Numbered from the stretch's first letter, positions 37,001-48,901 are shown. The stretch is DNA of 64,000 nucleotides from Juglans regia (GCF_001411555.2 NC_049911.1:1116001-1180000); one strand, 5' to 3'. Numbers and translations: made by a program. The notes: generated by a model not told the origin, from the sequence alone.

Positions 37001-37383
37001 TAATGTTCTTTTGATGATTGTAATGCTAATAACCATTCACATTTGATTATGGTCAGGTGTTTGGTATGTTGACTAAACCTCTTATAAGGTTCTTGCTACC
37101 CCAGCCAAAACACACAACCAGCATGTTATTGTCATCAGATCCATCGACTCCAAAATCAGTCACTGTGCCTCTTCTTGGAGAGGGGCAGGATTCTGAGTTT
37201 GACCTCCCCCAAGTTGTCAGGCCAAATAGCATACGCGCACTCCTGAGGACTCCTACTCACACTGTTCATCATTACTGGCGTAAGTTTGATAATGCCTTCA
37301 TGCGTCCGGTATTTGGTGGCCGGGGTTTTGTTCCCTTTGTTCCTGGATCACCAACGGAACGGAGTTTCCAACAAGAGCAATGA
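28076..37383 (+). CDS. NHX1: Vacuolar Na+(K+)/H+ antiporter, NHX1/NHX2 type (14 coding exons, 540 aa)
   Basis: CPA1-family exchanger that moves Na+ or K+ into the vacuole against H+ (family knowledge). Exons: 28076-28249, 28417-28535, 31771-31868, 33935-33994, 34070-34116, 34202-34396, 34533-34579, 34892-34958, 35089-35189, 35318-35419, 35542-35680, 35769-35831, 36067-36150, 37057-37383; all GT-AG, 1623 nt. The protein has 10-12 hydrophobic segments, the amiloride-binding motif LFFIYLLPPI at about 84-93, the ion-site Asp in AATDSVCTLQ (D160) and the ND pair in EGVVNDATS (N187-D188). The family C-terminal block MRPVFGGRGFVPFVPGSPTE is also present. Length matches Arabidopsis NHX1/2 (~540 aa). 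The start at 28076 is chosen because the frame above it has no ATG and the residues align with family N-termini. The gene lies next to HASTY as NHX2 does in Arabidopsis, so NHX2 is an equally good name. Confidence 0.96.
29010..30638. mobile_element. Solo LTR (1629 bp) with 5-bp TSD AGAGT
   Basis: Starts TGTAACGACC and ends CGGGGTGTTACA, a 6-bp perfect inverted terminus TGTAAC/GTTACA. The flanking AGAGT occurs at 29005-29009 and 30639-30643. It contains a TATA-like CTCTATAAATATCTCC near 29607-29622 and an internal tandem duplication at 29353-29594. No coding sequence or second LTR is present. It lies inside NHX intron 2, nested in a LINE fragment. Confidence 0.9.
29353..29594. repeat. Tandem duplication inside the solo LTR
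   Basis: A unit of about 115 bp containing AACTTCAACTTGTCGGCATC and GGTCATCTTCACGTTAAAAC recurs next to itself with GTCAGCATC and AGTCATCTTCACGTTAAAAC. The two units differ by scattered substitutions. It lies upstream of the LTR TATA-like box, as enhancer repeats in LTR U3 regions often do. Confidence 0.75.
33146..33515. mobile_element. MITE in NHX intron 3 with 15-bp TIR
   Basis: Starts GGGTATGTTTGGTTTAG and ends CTTAACCAAACATACCC, a near-perfect TIR. It is flanked by TTT on both sides. A sister family of the GGGCTCGTTTGG elements, 370 bp. Confidence 0.85.
34408..34449. repeat. (CTCCCT)n minisatellite in NHX intron
   Basis: Seven near-perfect hexamer repeats in the intron after the exon ending at 34396, only 12 bases past the donor site. 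Confidence 0.85.
36303..36411. mobile_element. Short foldback element in last NHX intron
   Basis: The left arm GCATCAGCCCCACACCGGCA continues CACACTTCAC. The right arm, reversed, is GCATCAGCCCCACACCAGCA continuing CACACTCAAC. The loop is a T-run. About 28 bp of stem with one or two mismatches. Confidence 0.8.
36603..36795. mobile_element. Tourist-like MITE copy in last NHX intron
   Basis: The right end AAAACAAACGAGGC and left end GTCTCGATTATTTTTTC are TIR-like. The interior CAACTCATCTCATCATTACA plus the AT-rich block is shared with the copies at 44191 and 52460. Confidence 0.6.
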
Positions 37384-37441
37384 GAGGGCGGCCAAGCAAA
37401 GTTGTACAATGTGTTGTAAATTACATATACATCTTCCGGAG

Positions 37442-37447
37442 AATAAA
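37442..37447 (+). terminator. Poly(A) signal AATAAA of NHX gene
   Basis: AATAAA 59 bases after the NHX stop codon, in the context GAGAATAAAGCG. Confidence 0.5.
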
Positions 37448-37835
37448 GCGTAGATGCCATTGGATCAGCTTGTGAAATATTTCGTGCACTTTCGGGTAGT
37501 GAGAAGATGTGTATCATAATCTTGTGAAATTGCTTTATGTCTTGTATAGCTGATCTGATCGTGTTTGCCCCAAGCGTTTGAAGGGATTTGCCCTCTTCTT
37601 TGCAATTGTTTTTAGATCTCGCCTGTTGACATTATTATTTTTGTGAGCACAATATTTCAGGAGCTTCAAGTTATTGTAATGCCTGCCTTTTCAAGACGTG
37701 TTTTTGTATTTGATAAAACAATGAAATGCCATATATTTGAGCTGCAAACGAGGATTCAAGGTGTTTGTCTCCTGTTCAGCAGTACTTCGATTAATCCTCG
37801 TGCGACATCTTGTGCCGTTTGTGCTTTTGTTGGAT

Positions 37836-37838
<3 letters not shown>

Positions 37839-37864
<26 letters not shown>
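37839..37864. repeat. (GA)n microsatellite
   Basis: Thirteen AG units downstream of NHX. The rest of 37450-38070 shows no gene. Confidence 0.95.
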
Positions 37865-37866
<2 letters not shown>

Positions 37867-38071
37867 GAAACTAATGTGGAATAATGCTCACAGTACATAA
37901 AATGTTTTGATGAAGCATTTCCGCTATTTTATGTATTCTGTGCCGAGTTACATTAGTCTCCATTCAACCTTTACTTATCCAGCATTTGAGAAAAAAAAAA
38001 AAAACTCCATGACCCCAAAATGATGAATATAGATGTAGCAGGAATCGGAATCCAATCCTGAATCAAGAACA

Positions 38072-41000
38072 AAAAAAAAACTTTATTTAATGAAACTAGG
38101 TGAAACCCATGTACACGGGAAATATACAAAAAAAGTACCTAATTACAATCTAGAAACTTGAAAAGAAAACATATACAAAAAAAAAAAAAAACAAAAACTC
38201 ACGAGCATTTCCTCCCTTAAGGACAATAGCCGAGAACCACTGCAGCAAAGAAGACAAACAATTTCCAGATATCCTTAGCAGTTTGCTCTCTATCGTTGAA
38301 TCACCGCTCATTCATTTCTATCCATAAACACCGCATAATACATAAATGAATCATTCTCCACGCTGCTGCCAACTGAGACCTTCTGTGCCGCCTATACCAG
38401 CATGCTAGTAAATCCACCGTTCTCATTGGCATAACCCAACTCAACTCAGCTCTACTAAGAACCCCAACCCATAACTCCCTAGTCACCTCACAATATAAGA
38501 ATAAATGATTAATCGATTCACCATTTTTCTTACACGTGAAACACCATTCCACAACAATCATGCCACGTGTCCTAAAATTGTAAATCGTCAAAATATTCCC
38601 AAGTGCAGCTGTCCAAGTGAAAAAAAGTAACTTTGGACGGCACAAAAGCCCTCCAAATACTCTTCCATGGAAAAGGAAATTGTTGCTGGCCATACAACAC
38701 CTTATAATAAGATTTAACAGAAAAATTTTGCCCCTCGTCTATTTCCACAACATTCAATCCTTCTCATTTCCTCCTAAATTCAGAGAATACAAGAACTCAT
38801 TAGCATGACTCAACAACTCTAAAATATTGGCTTGCTGATTTCCCAACCAAGCTGAAGACAATGAGAAAAATAAAATGAAGGGCTCTCTCACCACACCATT
38901 CATCAAACCAAAAATGAATTCCTACACCCTCTCCAACCTCAAACTTAGCATGTTCTACAAAACTGTCTCATCCCTTTCTACTATATTTCCATAAACACAT
39001 ACAATAAGATCCCCTACCCTCCTTAGAGCACCATCCCCCCAATTACCTCTATACTTTCGATCAATAACCTCTCTCCACAATGAGTCCCCTTCCATTTGAT
39101 ACCTCCATAGCCACTTCCCTAATAGTGCCTTATTAAAATTACTCAAGTTTCGCACCCCCAGGCCTCCATTCGCAACCGAGAAGCATGCCCTATGCCAACT
39201 CACAAGGTGGAATTTATTCTCCTCTCATGCCACCCCATAAAAATGCTCGAAACAACTTCTCAATTTGGTTTGTCACTCCAATCGGTAAAGAGAATAAGAA
39301 AATATAATAAGTGGAAAGGTTGGAAATGGTGTTTTTAATGAGGGTTAGTCTTCCTCCTTTACTTTGAACGACGCCTCCAACGGAAGCCCAAGATATTTCA
39401 TTGGAAGAGAATCAACTCTGTAGCCCAACAAATCCGCTAAAAGGTTCATATTCCTCACATCTCCCACCGGTAACAATTCTGACTTGCCCAAATTCACTTT
39501 GAGGGCCCGAGACAGCTTCAAAGCACAATAAAATAGCCCTTAAAACTTGAATATGTCCATTGTCAGCATCACAAAAAATGATAGTATCATCCGCAAACAA
39601 TAAATAGGAGATTGAAGCAGTACCATTGTTAATATTAACCACCGAAAAACTAGAGAGAAAACCCCCCTACTACAGCCTCCACCATATGACTTAATGCTTC
39701 CATCACTAAAACAAAAAGGGAAAGGGGATAACAAATCCCCTTGTCTCAAACCCTTATGACTGAAAAAGAACCACAAGAGTTGCCATTAACTGTAATACAG
39801 AGAACCGAGTGGTCGAAACGCAATGTCTAACCCATCCACACCACCTATCCCCAAAGCCGCATCTTCTTAGCATATAAAATAGAAAATCCCAGCACACGTG
39901 GTCGTATGCCTTTTCCATATCAAGCTTGCAAAGAACCCTCGAAATACCATTCCTCATACGGTTGTCCAAACACTCATTAGCAATCAGAATTGAGTCCAAA
40001 ATTTGATGTCTCTTAACGAAAGCATTTTGAGGTTTAGAAATGATTTTATCCATCATTGTACTTATACGATTAGCTAACACCTTCGATATAATTTTATAGA
40101 TCCCACCTATCAAACTAATAGAACGGAAATCCTTCAACTCATGAGCACCGGCTATCTTAGGGATGAGTACAATGAATGTAGCATTTAGGGATTTCTCAAA
40201 CTTCTGACAGGAATGGAAATCTTGGAATACCCGCATAACTTCTACTTTCACTATATCCCAACACTCTTGAAAAAAAACCATGAAAAAGCCATCCAGGCTC
40301 GAAGCTTTTATCTTTACACATTCCACTCACCACCTGATGCACCTCATTTTCTTCAAAAGGCCTCTCCAACTAGCTGACTGCATAGAAATCCAGCTGGCCA
40401 AAATTCAGACCATCCAACTTAGGATGCCACTCCTCTGTCTCGATTAGAGGATCTTCATAATACTACACAATGTGATCTTGAATCTCATCAGGGGTGTGAA
40501 GCACATTGGTACCGGAATGAAGTACCTTAATGGTGTTATTGCGCGCCTATGTGAATTGGCCATCTTGTGAAAAAAATTTAGTACAACTATCCCCCTCTTT
40601 CAACCAAAGCACCATTGATTTTTGCCTCCAAGAAACTTCTTTCATCAACAAAACCTTCTCAATTTCAGTCATAACTTCCTGGACAATGACTCCCCATTTG
40701 CCTCCCCCTCCTCCAAAGCATGCAACTCTTCCCAAAACAGATTTTTCTGCACTTCAATATGTCTAAAGACTTCATTATTCCACTTCTTTAAATCAAACTT
40801 TAGAGTTTTAAGTTTACCTACCAAAATAAAGCTAGGAGTTCCAAAAAAGGAGTAAGATACCCACCAGTTCCTAACCTTCTCCACAGATCTATCAACTGCA
40901 AGCCACTCGAATTTAAAATAATGCCTACCCCCAAGTAAGCCACCGCAATCAAGCAAAATGAGATAATGATTAGAACAAACATGGGACAACCTCTTCTGAC

Positions 41001-42030
41001 ATAAATCCAGATAGTGAGTCACCCAAGAAGTCCCATTTACTGTTAGACCAAGTATAAACCCCCTGCCAATGGAAGATCCATAAGATTCAGATAAAAAATC
41101 AGCTCCGAAAACTCTTCCATAGCCACAGATAGTTGCACCTACCCTCTCACTAGAAAACCGAACAATATTAAAGTCCCCATACAAACACCAAGGCACATCC
41201 CACAAGTAGAACAAACCTGCCAACTCCTTCCACAAAAACCTTCTCTCCCTATCCACATTAGGCCCATATACACCCGCAAAAGCTCATCGCCACTCATCCT
41301 CAATGGTTTTAAAAGAACCAACCACATAATAATTCTCAATGCAATCCTCTACTAACTCCACCACCCTCTTATCCTACATCAACAACACACCTCCTAAAGC
41401 ACCCAACAAAGCAAGATAACTCCACCCCACAAAAGCACAACCCCACAAACTACGAATGATGCTTCTATTAATAAAACTCAGCTTAGTTTCTTGAAGACAT
41501 AAAATATCAATTTTCTAGCTACGGAGGAGGGATCTAATACAAATACACTTGTTGACATCATTAACCCCACTTACATTCGAAGAGAAGATATTGGGCTTCA
41601 TTTGATGACCAAGATCTCCTCCCTTTCAACCTGTCCCTCCCCACACTTCCCTCTTTATTATCATAATTAATGGAGCATTTTAAACGTTTCAACTCCCTAT
41701 CCTTTTTTGCTGCCGACTTCAAAGCCATAGGTCTTTCTGCTCCAATGGCAACAGGAAGAGCCTTAAACTGCTCCTCAAACCCTTCACAAGATATCCCCAT
41801 ACGTGCCTGGAAATCTTCAACCTTTTTTAAAACCCAATTTGAGGCATTTTTGGTTGAAGCGTGAGACGAGAGAGTACATATAGGGATCGGGCTACCCGCA
41901 TCCTCATCAAAGGTTCCCCTCTCATATAATTCCAATTGTAAAGTGGCCTCAACCACATCCCCTCCAGAAGAAGCCTCCAGTTGTAAATCTCCAGAAAATG
42001 CCGAAACAGAGCAAATGTTCATCTTGAGGT
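38072..42030 (-). mobile_element. Decayed L1-type LINE, about 4 kb
   Basis: Reading right to left: an N-terminal frame (42022-41561); the endonuclease beginning near 41600 (MKPNIFSSNVSG), with IDILCLQETKLSF, VYGPN and WCLYGDFNIVRFSSERVG near 41270-41140; reverse transcriptase (40326-39412) with IPKIAGAHELKDFRSISLIG, LCKLDMEKAYDHVCWDF, GLRQGDLLSPFPF and the catalytic LLFADDTIIF near 39600-39570; and a zinc domain (38693-38301) with CFTCKKNGESINHLFLYC. Many stops and frameshifts break it. The 3' end near 38072-38110 has CATGTACACGGG-type tail sequence. The long pieces are recent enough to read, but no intact ORF2 remains. Its 5' end lies about 390 bp from the stop codon of the FRIGIDA-like gene, on the same strand. 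Confidence 0.92.
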
Positions 42031-42417
42031 ATAGAAGATCAACTGGATGTAAGGGTTTTAATAACAGAGAAACTTGGTTGAATCAAGAACTTGCCACATG
42101 AAAGGAAAAGAAAAAAGAAAAAAGTTTGAAGAAGAAATAGAAGCACTCTGTCATGAGATTTAGATCCCATCAACCAGAAGGAAGAATCTTTCTTTCTACC
42201 ATCAAGCCAAAGACAATAATATCCATACAAAGCTAAATTTATTTAAAAGAGAGAAGGTATCAGGGAGTGGAACAAGAATTCCCCAAAAGGTTGTTTGAAC
42301 TGAATCAAAAATAAAACCGAAATAGAAATGACAGAATTACAACTTCTTGTAAAGTGCAATATCAAACTATGAGACATAGATTGGGGACACTGAGACAGGG
42401 TATCATAGGCATTTACT

Positions 42418-45400
42418 CTAAGATGCATACCTATCATAATAATTTGGGATCCTTGATGGGTTTCCTGTGTAATATAAAATGGATCTGTCAGGACTTGATT
42501 CAGGAGCAATGCGCATGCTTGAATGGAAACCAGCTGATCCAATCCGTCCAGTGCTACTACCATTTGCAGTACTTGTTCCATACTGCCCAGCGAATGAGGT
42601 CACACCTGCACTGCCCATGCCATAGCGTTCAGCAGTCGACTTCACCAACAATCCATAAGGTCCAGTTGGTGAGCTCCGGTGTTGGTTAACGGAGCCAGAA
42701 TGCAGAAAACCATATCGACCAGCTGATAAACTCGCAATAGGGGAATCAGGAGAGGAACGTGACAAACTATACATTCCAGCTGATGGTGCACTATACATTC
42801 CAGCTGATGGTGCTAAGTAGCGCACATCCTGACCAGTGAGTGAGCTTTCTGGATGCTGATGATGATGAGTTGGTTGCCTGGTGTGGATGGCGGAATTGGC
42901 ACCGACTGGAACATTTGGGATAGGTGCTGCTGTAGCCATTCCATAGAACTCAGCACCTTGGCTCACAAAGAAGCCTGCTGGCTGATGATAAGACGGCTGT
43001 ACCAAATGGGTTGAGAAACCTTCATTTTCAGATGCATGCAATGCATCCTTCCGAGGATGCTTCTTCCTGTTCTGTTGATTCGACTGAGCTTGCCGCTTAG
43101 GGGAAGTACGTTTATTTGCACCCCATTGTTGCACCTGGTCCTTTGGGCCTGAGGCTGTTGCAGTAACCTCTCTCTCTTTGCTGGGCATTCTCAGCTGCAA
43201 AGCTTTTTCTTTTCTAGTCTTTCTCAGCTGCTGGATGCGGTTTCTGAGGTTATCAGGAGAGTATTGGGATCCAAGGTTGTAATCATTAACACATCTTATT
43301 ACAGCCTTTATTGCAGCTATTTCTTTGCCTGTTGCCTCATCCTGTGAGTAGTTTAATGAAAGATACTTATCAAAAAAGGTTTAATGAAAGATAGTATGAG
43401 AAAAACAACTATGATCCTAGTCATTAAAGGAAATTGACAAATTGTGATAAAGAAAAAGAAGGGGCAAATGTACCTGCGCTTTAAGAGACTTTTTTCCCTT
43501 GCAGCCCATCCTTGCAAACTTCTTGGTATCCTTCAAATGGGCTTTAAGCAGTGGTACTGGAGGGAATTCATCAACCAGTTCGAATGCATGAATAAATCTG
43601 ACAGCATCAAGTCGCTTATTCTGTAAAATGAGTTTCTGAATAAAATCTGGGACATGTAGATGGAATTGCGGGCTTTCCGTTAGATATCAGGAAACAGAAT
43701 ATGAAATATGAAAGCAACAAAATAATCAAAATTGCTTGATTAAAAATCTGGGGACAAAACCCTGATAGATGCATCCGTCGACCCCACTAGCAGTGGGAAA
43801 GACTAGGAAGACAAAAATTTGAACCGTAAAGCAAACTGAGAATAGCTTCTACATGTAAAAGTACAGATATTCACAGCAGCAAGAGCAAACTCACAGTATT
43901 CTCTTTGGAAAAGAGAACCCACTTACTAAAAGTACCGTACATATAAAACAATCAAGCGATATCACGAGGCAATTACAACCCGATACCCAGATCCCTCATA
44001 AACTAGGAGAAACATTGATAGTGAACCTGCGCTCCCGGGACTTTGATCCTGGACACCCAGTACCAGTCAAACAAAAACATTAAAAGTGACATAAGAGCCA
44101 CGCGACTACAGTTTCTATCTAGATAAAGAACACAATGTAAAAAAGTACATAATAAAAAAAAATGAACAAGTATCTGAATAGCAAGCACAGCCTCGTTTGC
44201 TTTTGCAAATAAAATAAGATGAGATAAGATAAAAATTAAAAGTTAAATAAAATATTATTAGAATATATTTTTTTAATATTATTTTTGTTTTGAGTTTTAA
44301 AAAAATTGAATTCTTTATTTAAAAATTTGAAAAATTTATAATAATTAGAGGAGATGAGAATGGTTATCAAAACAAACGAGGAAGACACAACAAGTCATCC
44401 AGCCATGAAAGATGCCGTTTAGGTAAGAGACTATCACTGCAACTACTCTTAAGCACCAAAAGATACGAGATGAATGTCTCATGCTCACTACCAAGAGTTA
44501 ATGGTAAAAGCATCAACTCGGTAGAATATTACATGCATGTTCAAATAAAAGCATTCAAACTAATCAACCGGACTAAGAAAGTGAGAGATGGTCAAGCTTC
44601 AGGCAGTTCTAAAGCCACTGATTTACCTCTCCAAAAGCACTAGAATATCAAATAAATAGAGATAATAGCAACCGAAAAACTCTAAAGTATATAGTCATGA
44701 TAATTTCTAGTTAAAAAAGCAAGAACAATTCTCTGAAACTCACCAGAGGCATCATCAGCAAAACCAAGAGCCCGAAACAACTCAGGGGCCTGCTTACGCT
44801 GTTTAACACTATCAAAAAGCTTCAAAACCTCGTCGCCATCAAACTCACTCATTAGCCCAAAGGCACCCAAAAGCAATAGAAAACCGTAAACCTCCAAAGA
44901 ACTATTCGCTGCGAATCTTATATTTGCCTTCCACTCAAGGGCTAGTTTCACTGCTTCTTCGCTCACGTCTGCTTTAATCAGTGGTCGCACTTTCATCAAC
45001 TCCTCCAACAATAGCACACAATTCTTCCTTCTGGTAGAAACCTCAATATTCATATCCCCCTTCTTTAACTCTGGTAAATAAAACCATTTCATTGCCTCCA
45101 AGACTAGCTTTCCAGAATCCACTGAAAGCTTGAGCGCATTACATATATCATTGCGCAACGATGCGAGATCTTTTAAATGCTCATTCACGTACAATAACAA
45201 CTCTTTCCCATCATATATCGGAATGCCATTAAAAGACGCATTTTCAGGCAAAGATTCTTCCTTTTTCATTTGGTTTTGAAGAGTTGTCACTTGGGTTTCT
45301 TTTGACTTCGTTTCAGATTTAAGGGCCGGAACCGATTCGGTTTCGTTAGAATCGAATTGGGATTGGATGGGTGGAACCAATTGGGTTTCTTTAGAAGTAA

Positions 45401-45815
45401 ATTGGATCTCTTTGCATTTGTCCTGGGATTGAAGAGTCGGAGTGAATTGGGTATCTGCAGAATCAAATTTGACATCTGGTGATTTGGCTTGGGATTGGAG
45501 GGCTGAAGCGATTTGGTTCTGGTTGGATTGGAGTTGTTGGAGTTTGGCTTCGATTGACTCGTGGATGGAGTGGAAGTGGTCCTCTAGGTCCTGCCATTGA
45601 AGAGTGAAGTTGGCAACGGCAGCGGCGTGGGTTTTAAGGAGGTTGAATGCTTTGCGGAGGTTCGGTTTCTTCAAATCAGCTGGTTGAACGTCTGCAGAGA
45701 CTCCCCCCAACGGCGACGACATTTCGGTGACAGAAAGCCCTCGAAGCAGGATGGAAACGGGAAAAGGTATCTCACTGGGCAGTGATAGGTTACTATATCT
45801 ACTACTGAAGTCCAT
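42418..45815 (-). CDS. FRIGIDA-like protein (3 coding exons, 722 aa)
   Basis: Plant-specific FRIGIDA-family protein; members act with nuclear complexes in flowering-time and seed programmes (family knowledge). Exons on the minus strand: 45815-44744, 43646-43474, 43341-42418; GT-AG, 2169 nt. Residues ~50-100 form a coiled coil (FTLQWQDLEDHFHSIHESIE). Residues ~100-190 are a low-complexity linker of LQSQ/SKETQ repeats. The FRIGIDA domain starts near residue 200 (IPIYDGKELLLYV) and runs through EAMKWFYLPEL, VYGFLLLLGAFGLMSEFDGD and, in exon 2, LDAVRFIHAFELVDEFPPVP. Exon 3 gives EIAAIKAVIRCV and then a basic, Ser/Gly/Tyr-rich tail with an APSAGMYS duplication, ending YYDRYAS. At 722 aa it is longer than typical FRL proteins because of the tail. 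A second Met at residue 32 could be the true start. Orthology to FRL1, 2 or another member is not resolved. Confidence 0.9.
44191..44381. mobile_element. Tourist-like MITE in FRIGIDA-like intron 1
   Basis: Starts CCTCGTTTGCTTTTGCAAAT and ends TATCAAAACAAACGAGG. The interior AAGATGAGATAAG plus AT-rich block is shared with the copies at 36603 and 52460. No clear 3-bp TSD. Confidence 0.75.
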
Positions 45816-47850
45816 TTCATTTTTTTTTTAATCATTTTTTAAGTATTTTTTTAATATCTTTAATCATTAAAAAAAATTAAAAAAATATATAACTTTATTA
45901 ATATTCAATTACTTAATTATTAAGTAAAATAAAAAATTAAAACTAATTGTAAACTTATTTTTCTGACATATTTTACCGGGAAAAATACAAAATTGCAGCC
46001 TATTGTACGCTGCAGCCGCAGCACACTCCACTGTATTGTGTAAAAGAAAAAAAAAAAAAAACACCACGCAAGTGTGCTGCGGCTACGGACTGATGCCAAG
46101 AATTCCTCTTTTACCGGTAATTTAAGTAAATTTTTGATATTTTAACTTATTTTATAATCACACTGTGATCGTAAATAGTTCAAACTAAAAGAAAATTTGT
46201 TATTATAAATGATATATATAAATCCCAAAAAATAAATTCTATACAAATTTTTATAAAAAAGTAGATTCCATTTTGAAAGTGTAAAAAAAAAAAAAAAAAT
46301 CATTATTTTAGTGAGACCTACTTTTTTACAAAAAACATATGTGAGACTTATTTATTTGAAATTTATATCTAACATTACTTTCAAATTTTGTTCATTAATT
46401 ATAAAAAAATGCTACTTACAGTCCCTTTATGTAAACGGCTCGCAGACGGCTGCTGACATGGAAAACTAAAAACGAGGCCGTTTAAATAAATAAATCTAAT
46501 AAGGCCACTGACGCCACTGCATTCCCTCTAAAACGTAAGTAAAACCCACAATGGTTTCAAAAAAGCAAAGCTGCTGCTTGCTTGCTGCTGCAAATACTCC
46601 GACGCCCAGAGATGGTACGAAAGGGATTGATTGGGATTCATCGACATCTGAGATTCATTTTGAAACCAATGGCAGATCTTCCTCAATAGGAACTGAACTG
46701 AACGATGGCACGAGGAAAGCTTTGCTACTTCTCAGTGCATGAGGAATGAAAAGCGGAAAGAAAGAGGTCAAGTCTGAACCGAAGGAGAACCCCAATGCAA
46801 AATCACATAAAATAATCGAAGAAAAATGAAAAGCCATTATTAGAGTTGGCCTATCATACTTGCTTGCTGCACTGAGATAAAGTTACTTATTTGAATTGCT
46901 TTATTATGGAAGATTATTGCTGCTTTGCTCTGGGGGACAAAGGAGAGAATTGGGTTCGAGCCCCATAGTCCTCGTGTGGTGAATGAAAAAAGCTCCCCTC
47001 TTTTGGGCTTTCTAGAAAAGGCAAAAATCAAATAATGAGGAAGAGTTTATTTGAGAAGTTATTGGAAATAATGGAAAATCTTTGGGAGACTCAGTCCCAT
47101 GTTTATAGGGAACTTCTTTCTAAAAGTGAATTTATAGAGATAAAGAACCTTACGTAAACGGGTAAAAGTTCAATCACAGAATAAATCCAGCTCAGCTTCA
47201 CAAAAGAGCCTAACTGCAAATGGTCCCAACTCAGTGCTATGCAAGGGTCCTCCGCACCATCACTCGGCAGAATCTTCTCAAACCTTTGTGTAAATTTGTT
47301 GTGAGAATATTCTTTGTAATTAAGGAATTGCATTCTGTTCTAACAACCTACAGCTAGGCTAGAATTGCCAGCACACACCAATTACTCGATACAATGCCTG
47401 GGAGACATAGAGCATTGCTTGTCTATATAAAGCATCCTGTATATCCAACAGATTGCAAGGAAAAATGAATATATGAAATCCTTTATTTCTACAACGCGAA
47501 ATGAAATGGGTTTAGTCTCTCAGAGAGACTCTATGTTTCTGGATGGACGATGAAATCTCACGCAGTTCAAAATATTTTGGTCTCAGAAGCGGGAAATGAA
47601 ATGGATTTACTCTCTGTTTTCGTATTATATATATATATATTTTTTTTTTTAAATATCAGTTGATGTGGCATCATGCCACGTCAGCCGACTGCACAGCGTC
47701 TGCATGAGACGACTGTGCATAGAAGAACTATTTTTATAAAGTTTATATGAAACTTATCTATTTGAGATTTGTATCTAGTATTACCCATTGAAGTTTGTTA
47801 AAACTTGTATCGAGCTCAAGTCAATTATTGCTCTCAATTTGCCTCGAAAA
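45816..47850. other. Spacer between FRIGIDA-like and SOD genes, repeat-rich
   Basis: Contains a foldback at 45990-46095 (CAGCCGCAGCACACTCCAC paired with GTGTGCTGCGGCT) and a family-B-like block near 46226-46385. Near 46952-46964 there is GGGTTCGAGCCCC, which resembles a tRNA T-arm without the rest of a tRNA. A 63-codon frame at 46551-46742 has no recognised homology. The proximal part is the FRIGIDA-like promoter. Confidence 0.4.
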
Positions 47851-47904
47851 TGGTCGTAAGATCAAGGATACAAGTTCTGGTGAATGGTTTTCCCACCCAC
47901 TGGC

Positions 47905-48276
47905 AAGCTTAAGATATCTTGGATGGGGCATCTAAGGGGAATCTGGGTTTTTCCCTTCTATGGGTTTTGTTGTTTGTTGGGTGAAGGAACAAATACATAT
48001 GCTGAGTTATAGCATTGAAATTTGGTCTATGCTTTTTTATCAGCTAAAAGGGAAGAAGGATCCGATGGTGGAATGGCTGTAGATTGAAAGAAAAAGAAAA
48101 TGGGACTCGAGCGCCATATAGATCTTAGGATTTTGTGGGATGATATTTTGGTGCATTGTTCTCAAGTGTCTCACGAGAGTTCTCATGTTTATAGGGAAGG
48201 GAATGGCTTAACTGATGGACTGGCTAATATTGGTGCTACTGCTACAACTGCTTCCCAAACTTCCTCAGCTTTTTAA
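47905..48276 (+). mobile_element. LINE RNase H fragment, plus strand
   Basis: The frame gives DGASKGNLG near 47925-47950, the first RNase H motif. At 48180-48276 it gives HVYREGNGLTDGLANIGA followed by TASQTSSAF and a stop, the usual C-terminal end of the domain. Stops and frameshifts lie between. No A-tail is clear. Confidence 0.75.
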
Positions 48277-48696
48277 GGGAAATTTCGTGCTTCATATATC
48301 TGGTTTTCTTTCTTTTCGACAATAGAAACGTTTTCTGCACAAGTTAATCAGATTTCATATGTGTTTGACGTGTTCCACCTACTAAGAATCAGAGCCAACC
48401 GGCTCAGGCAACTCCACCTTTCATCTGCTCTGTTATAGTTTCGCATGTACTCATTCTACAAGACTAGAGAGAACATACATATCTCTAGCACAACACAACT
48501 CGTTCACCTAATTCTTTTGGATGTTCTAAATGAATGTGAGACCATAGCGTATTTCCAATGATGAAGTGGAAATCCTGTGTCTTGACCTTCAGACTGCAAC
48601 ATGCCAGATTAGATCGAATTTTGAAGAAATTCTACCGGCGGGTGTGGGCATGCTAAATAAAAGATATTGCTAAAATGGTAAAATCTTGGCATAGTC

Positions 48697-48701
<5 letters not shown>

Positions 48702-48738
<37 letters not shown>
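48702..48738. repeat. (GA)n microsatellite
   Basis: About 18 GA units, 165 bp beyond the SOD stop codon. Confidence 0.95.
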
Positions 48739-48741
<3 letters not shown>

Positions 48742-48901
48742 GAAGCAAGGTAGCACCCAATTTATGATCACAAAAGCAGACACCCAAAAGAAAGTTGACA
48801 AAGGTTTGTCGTTTATTTTAGAGTTTTGCTCGAGATCTTCACAAGCCTACGAGCGGGAGAGATGTTCTGCATCAGCGGGATTGGGAGCCGGGATGAGCAG
48901 T

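Noticed and set aside
43650..43690. Upstream extension of FRIGIDA-like exon 2 (frame SPQFHLHVP)
   Set aside because: That acceptor gives the wrong phase with exon 1; the AG at 43648-43647 closes the frame as ASDFIQKL.
46551..46742. 63-codon frame with ATG in the spacer
   Set aside because: No recognised homology, no promoter or poly(A) support; kept only as part of the spacer description.
46952..46964. GGGTTCGAGCCCC, a tRNA T-arm-like sequence
   Set aside because: The expected acceptor, D-arm and anticodon stems cannot be built around it. At most it is a SINE box B relic.
8454..48738. GA/CT tracts considered as CRISPR-like or regulatory arrays
   Set aside because: They are simple dinucleotide microsatellites with no spacers; CRISPR is not expected in a plant nucleus.
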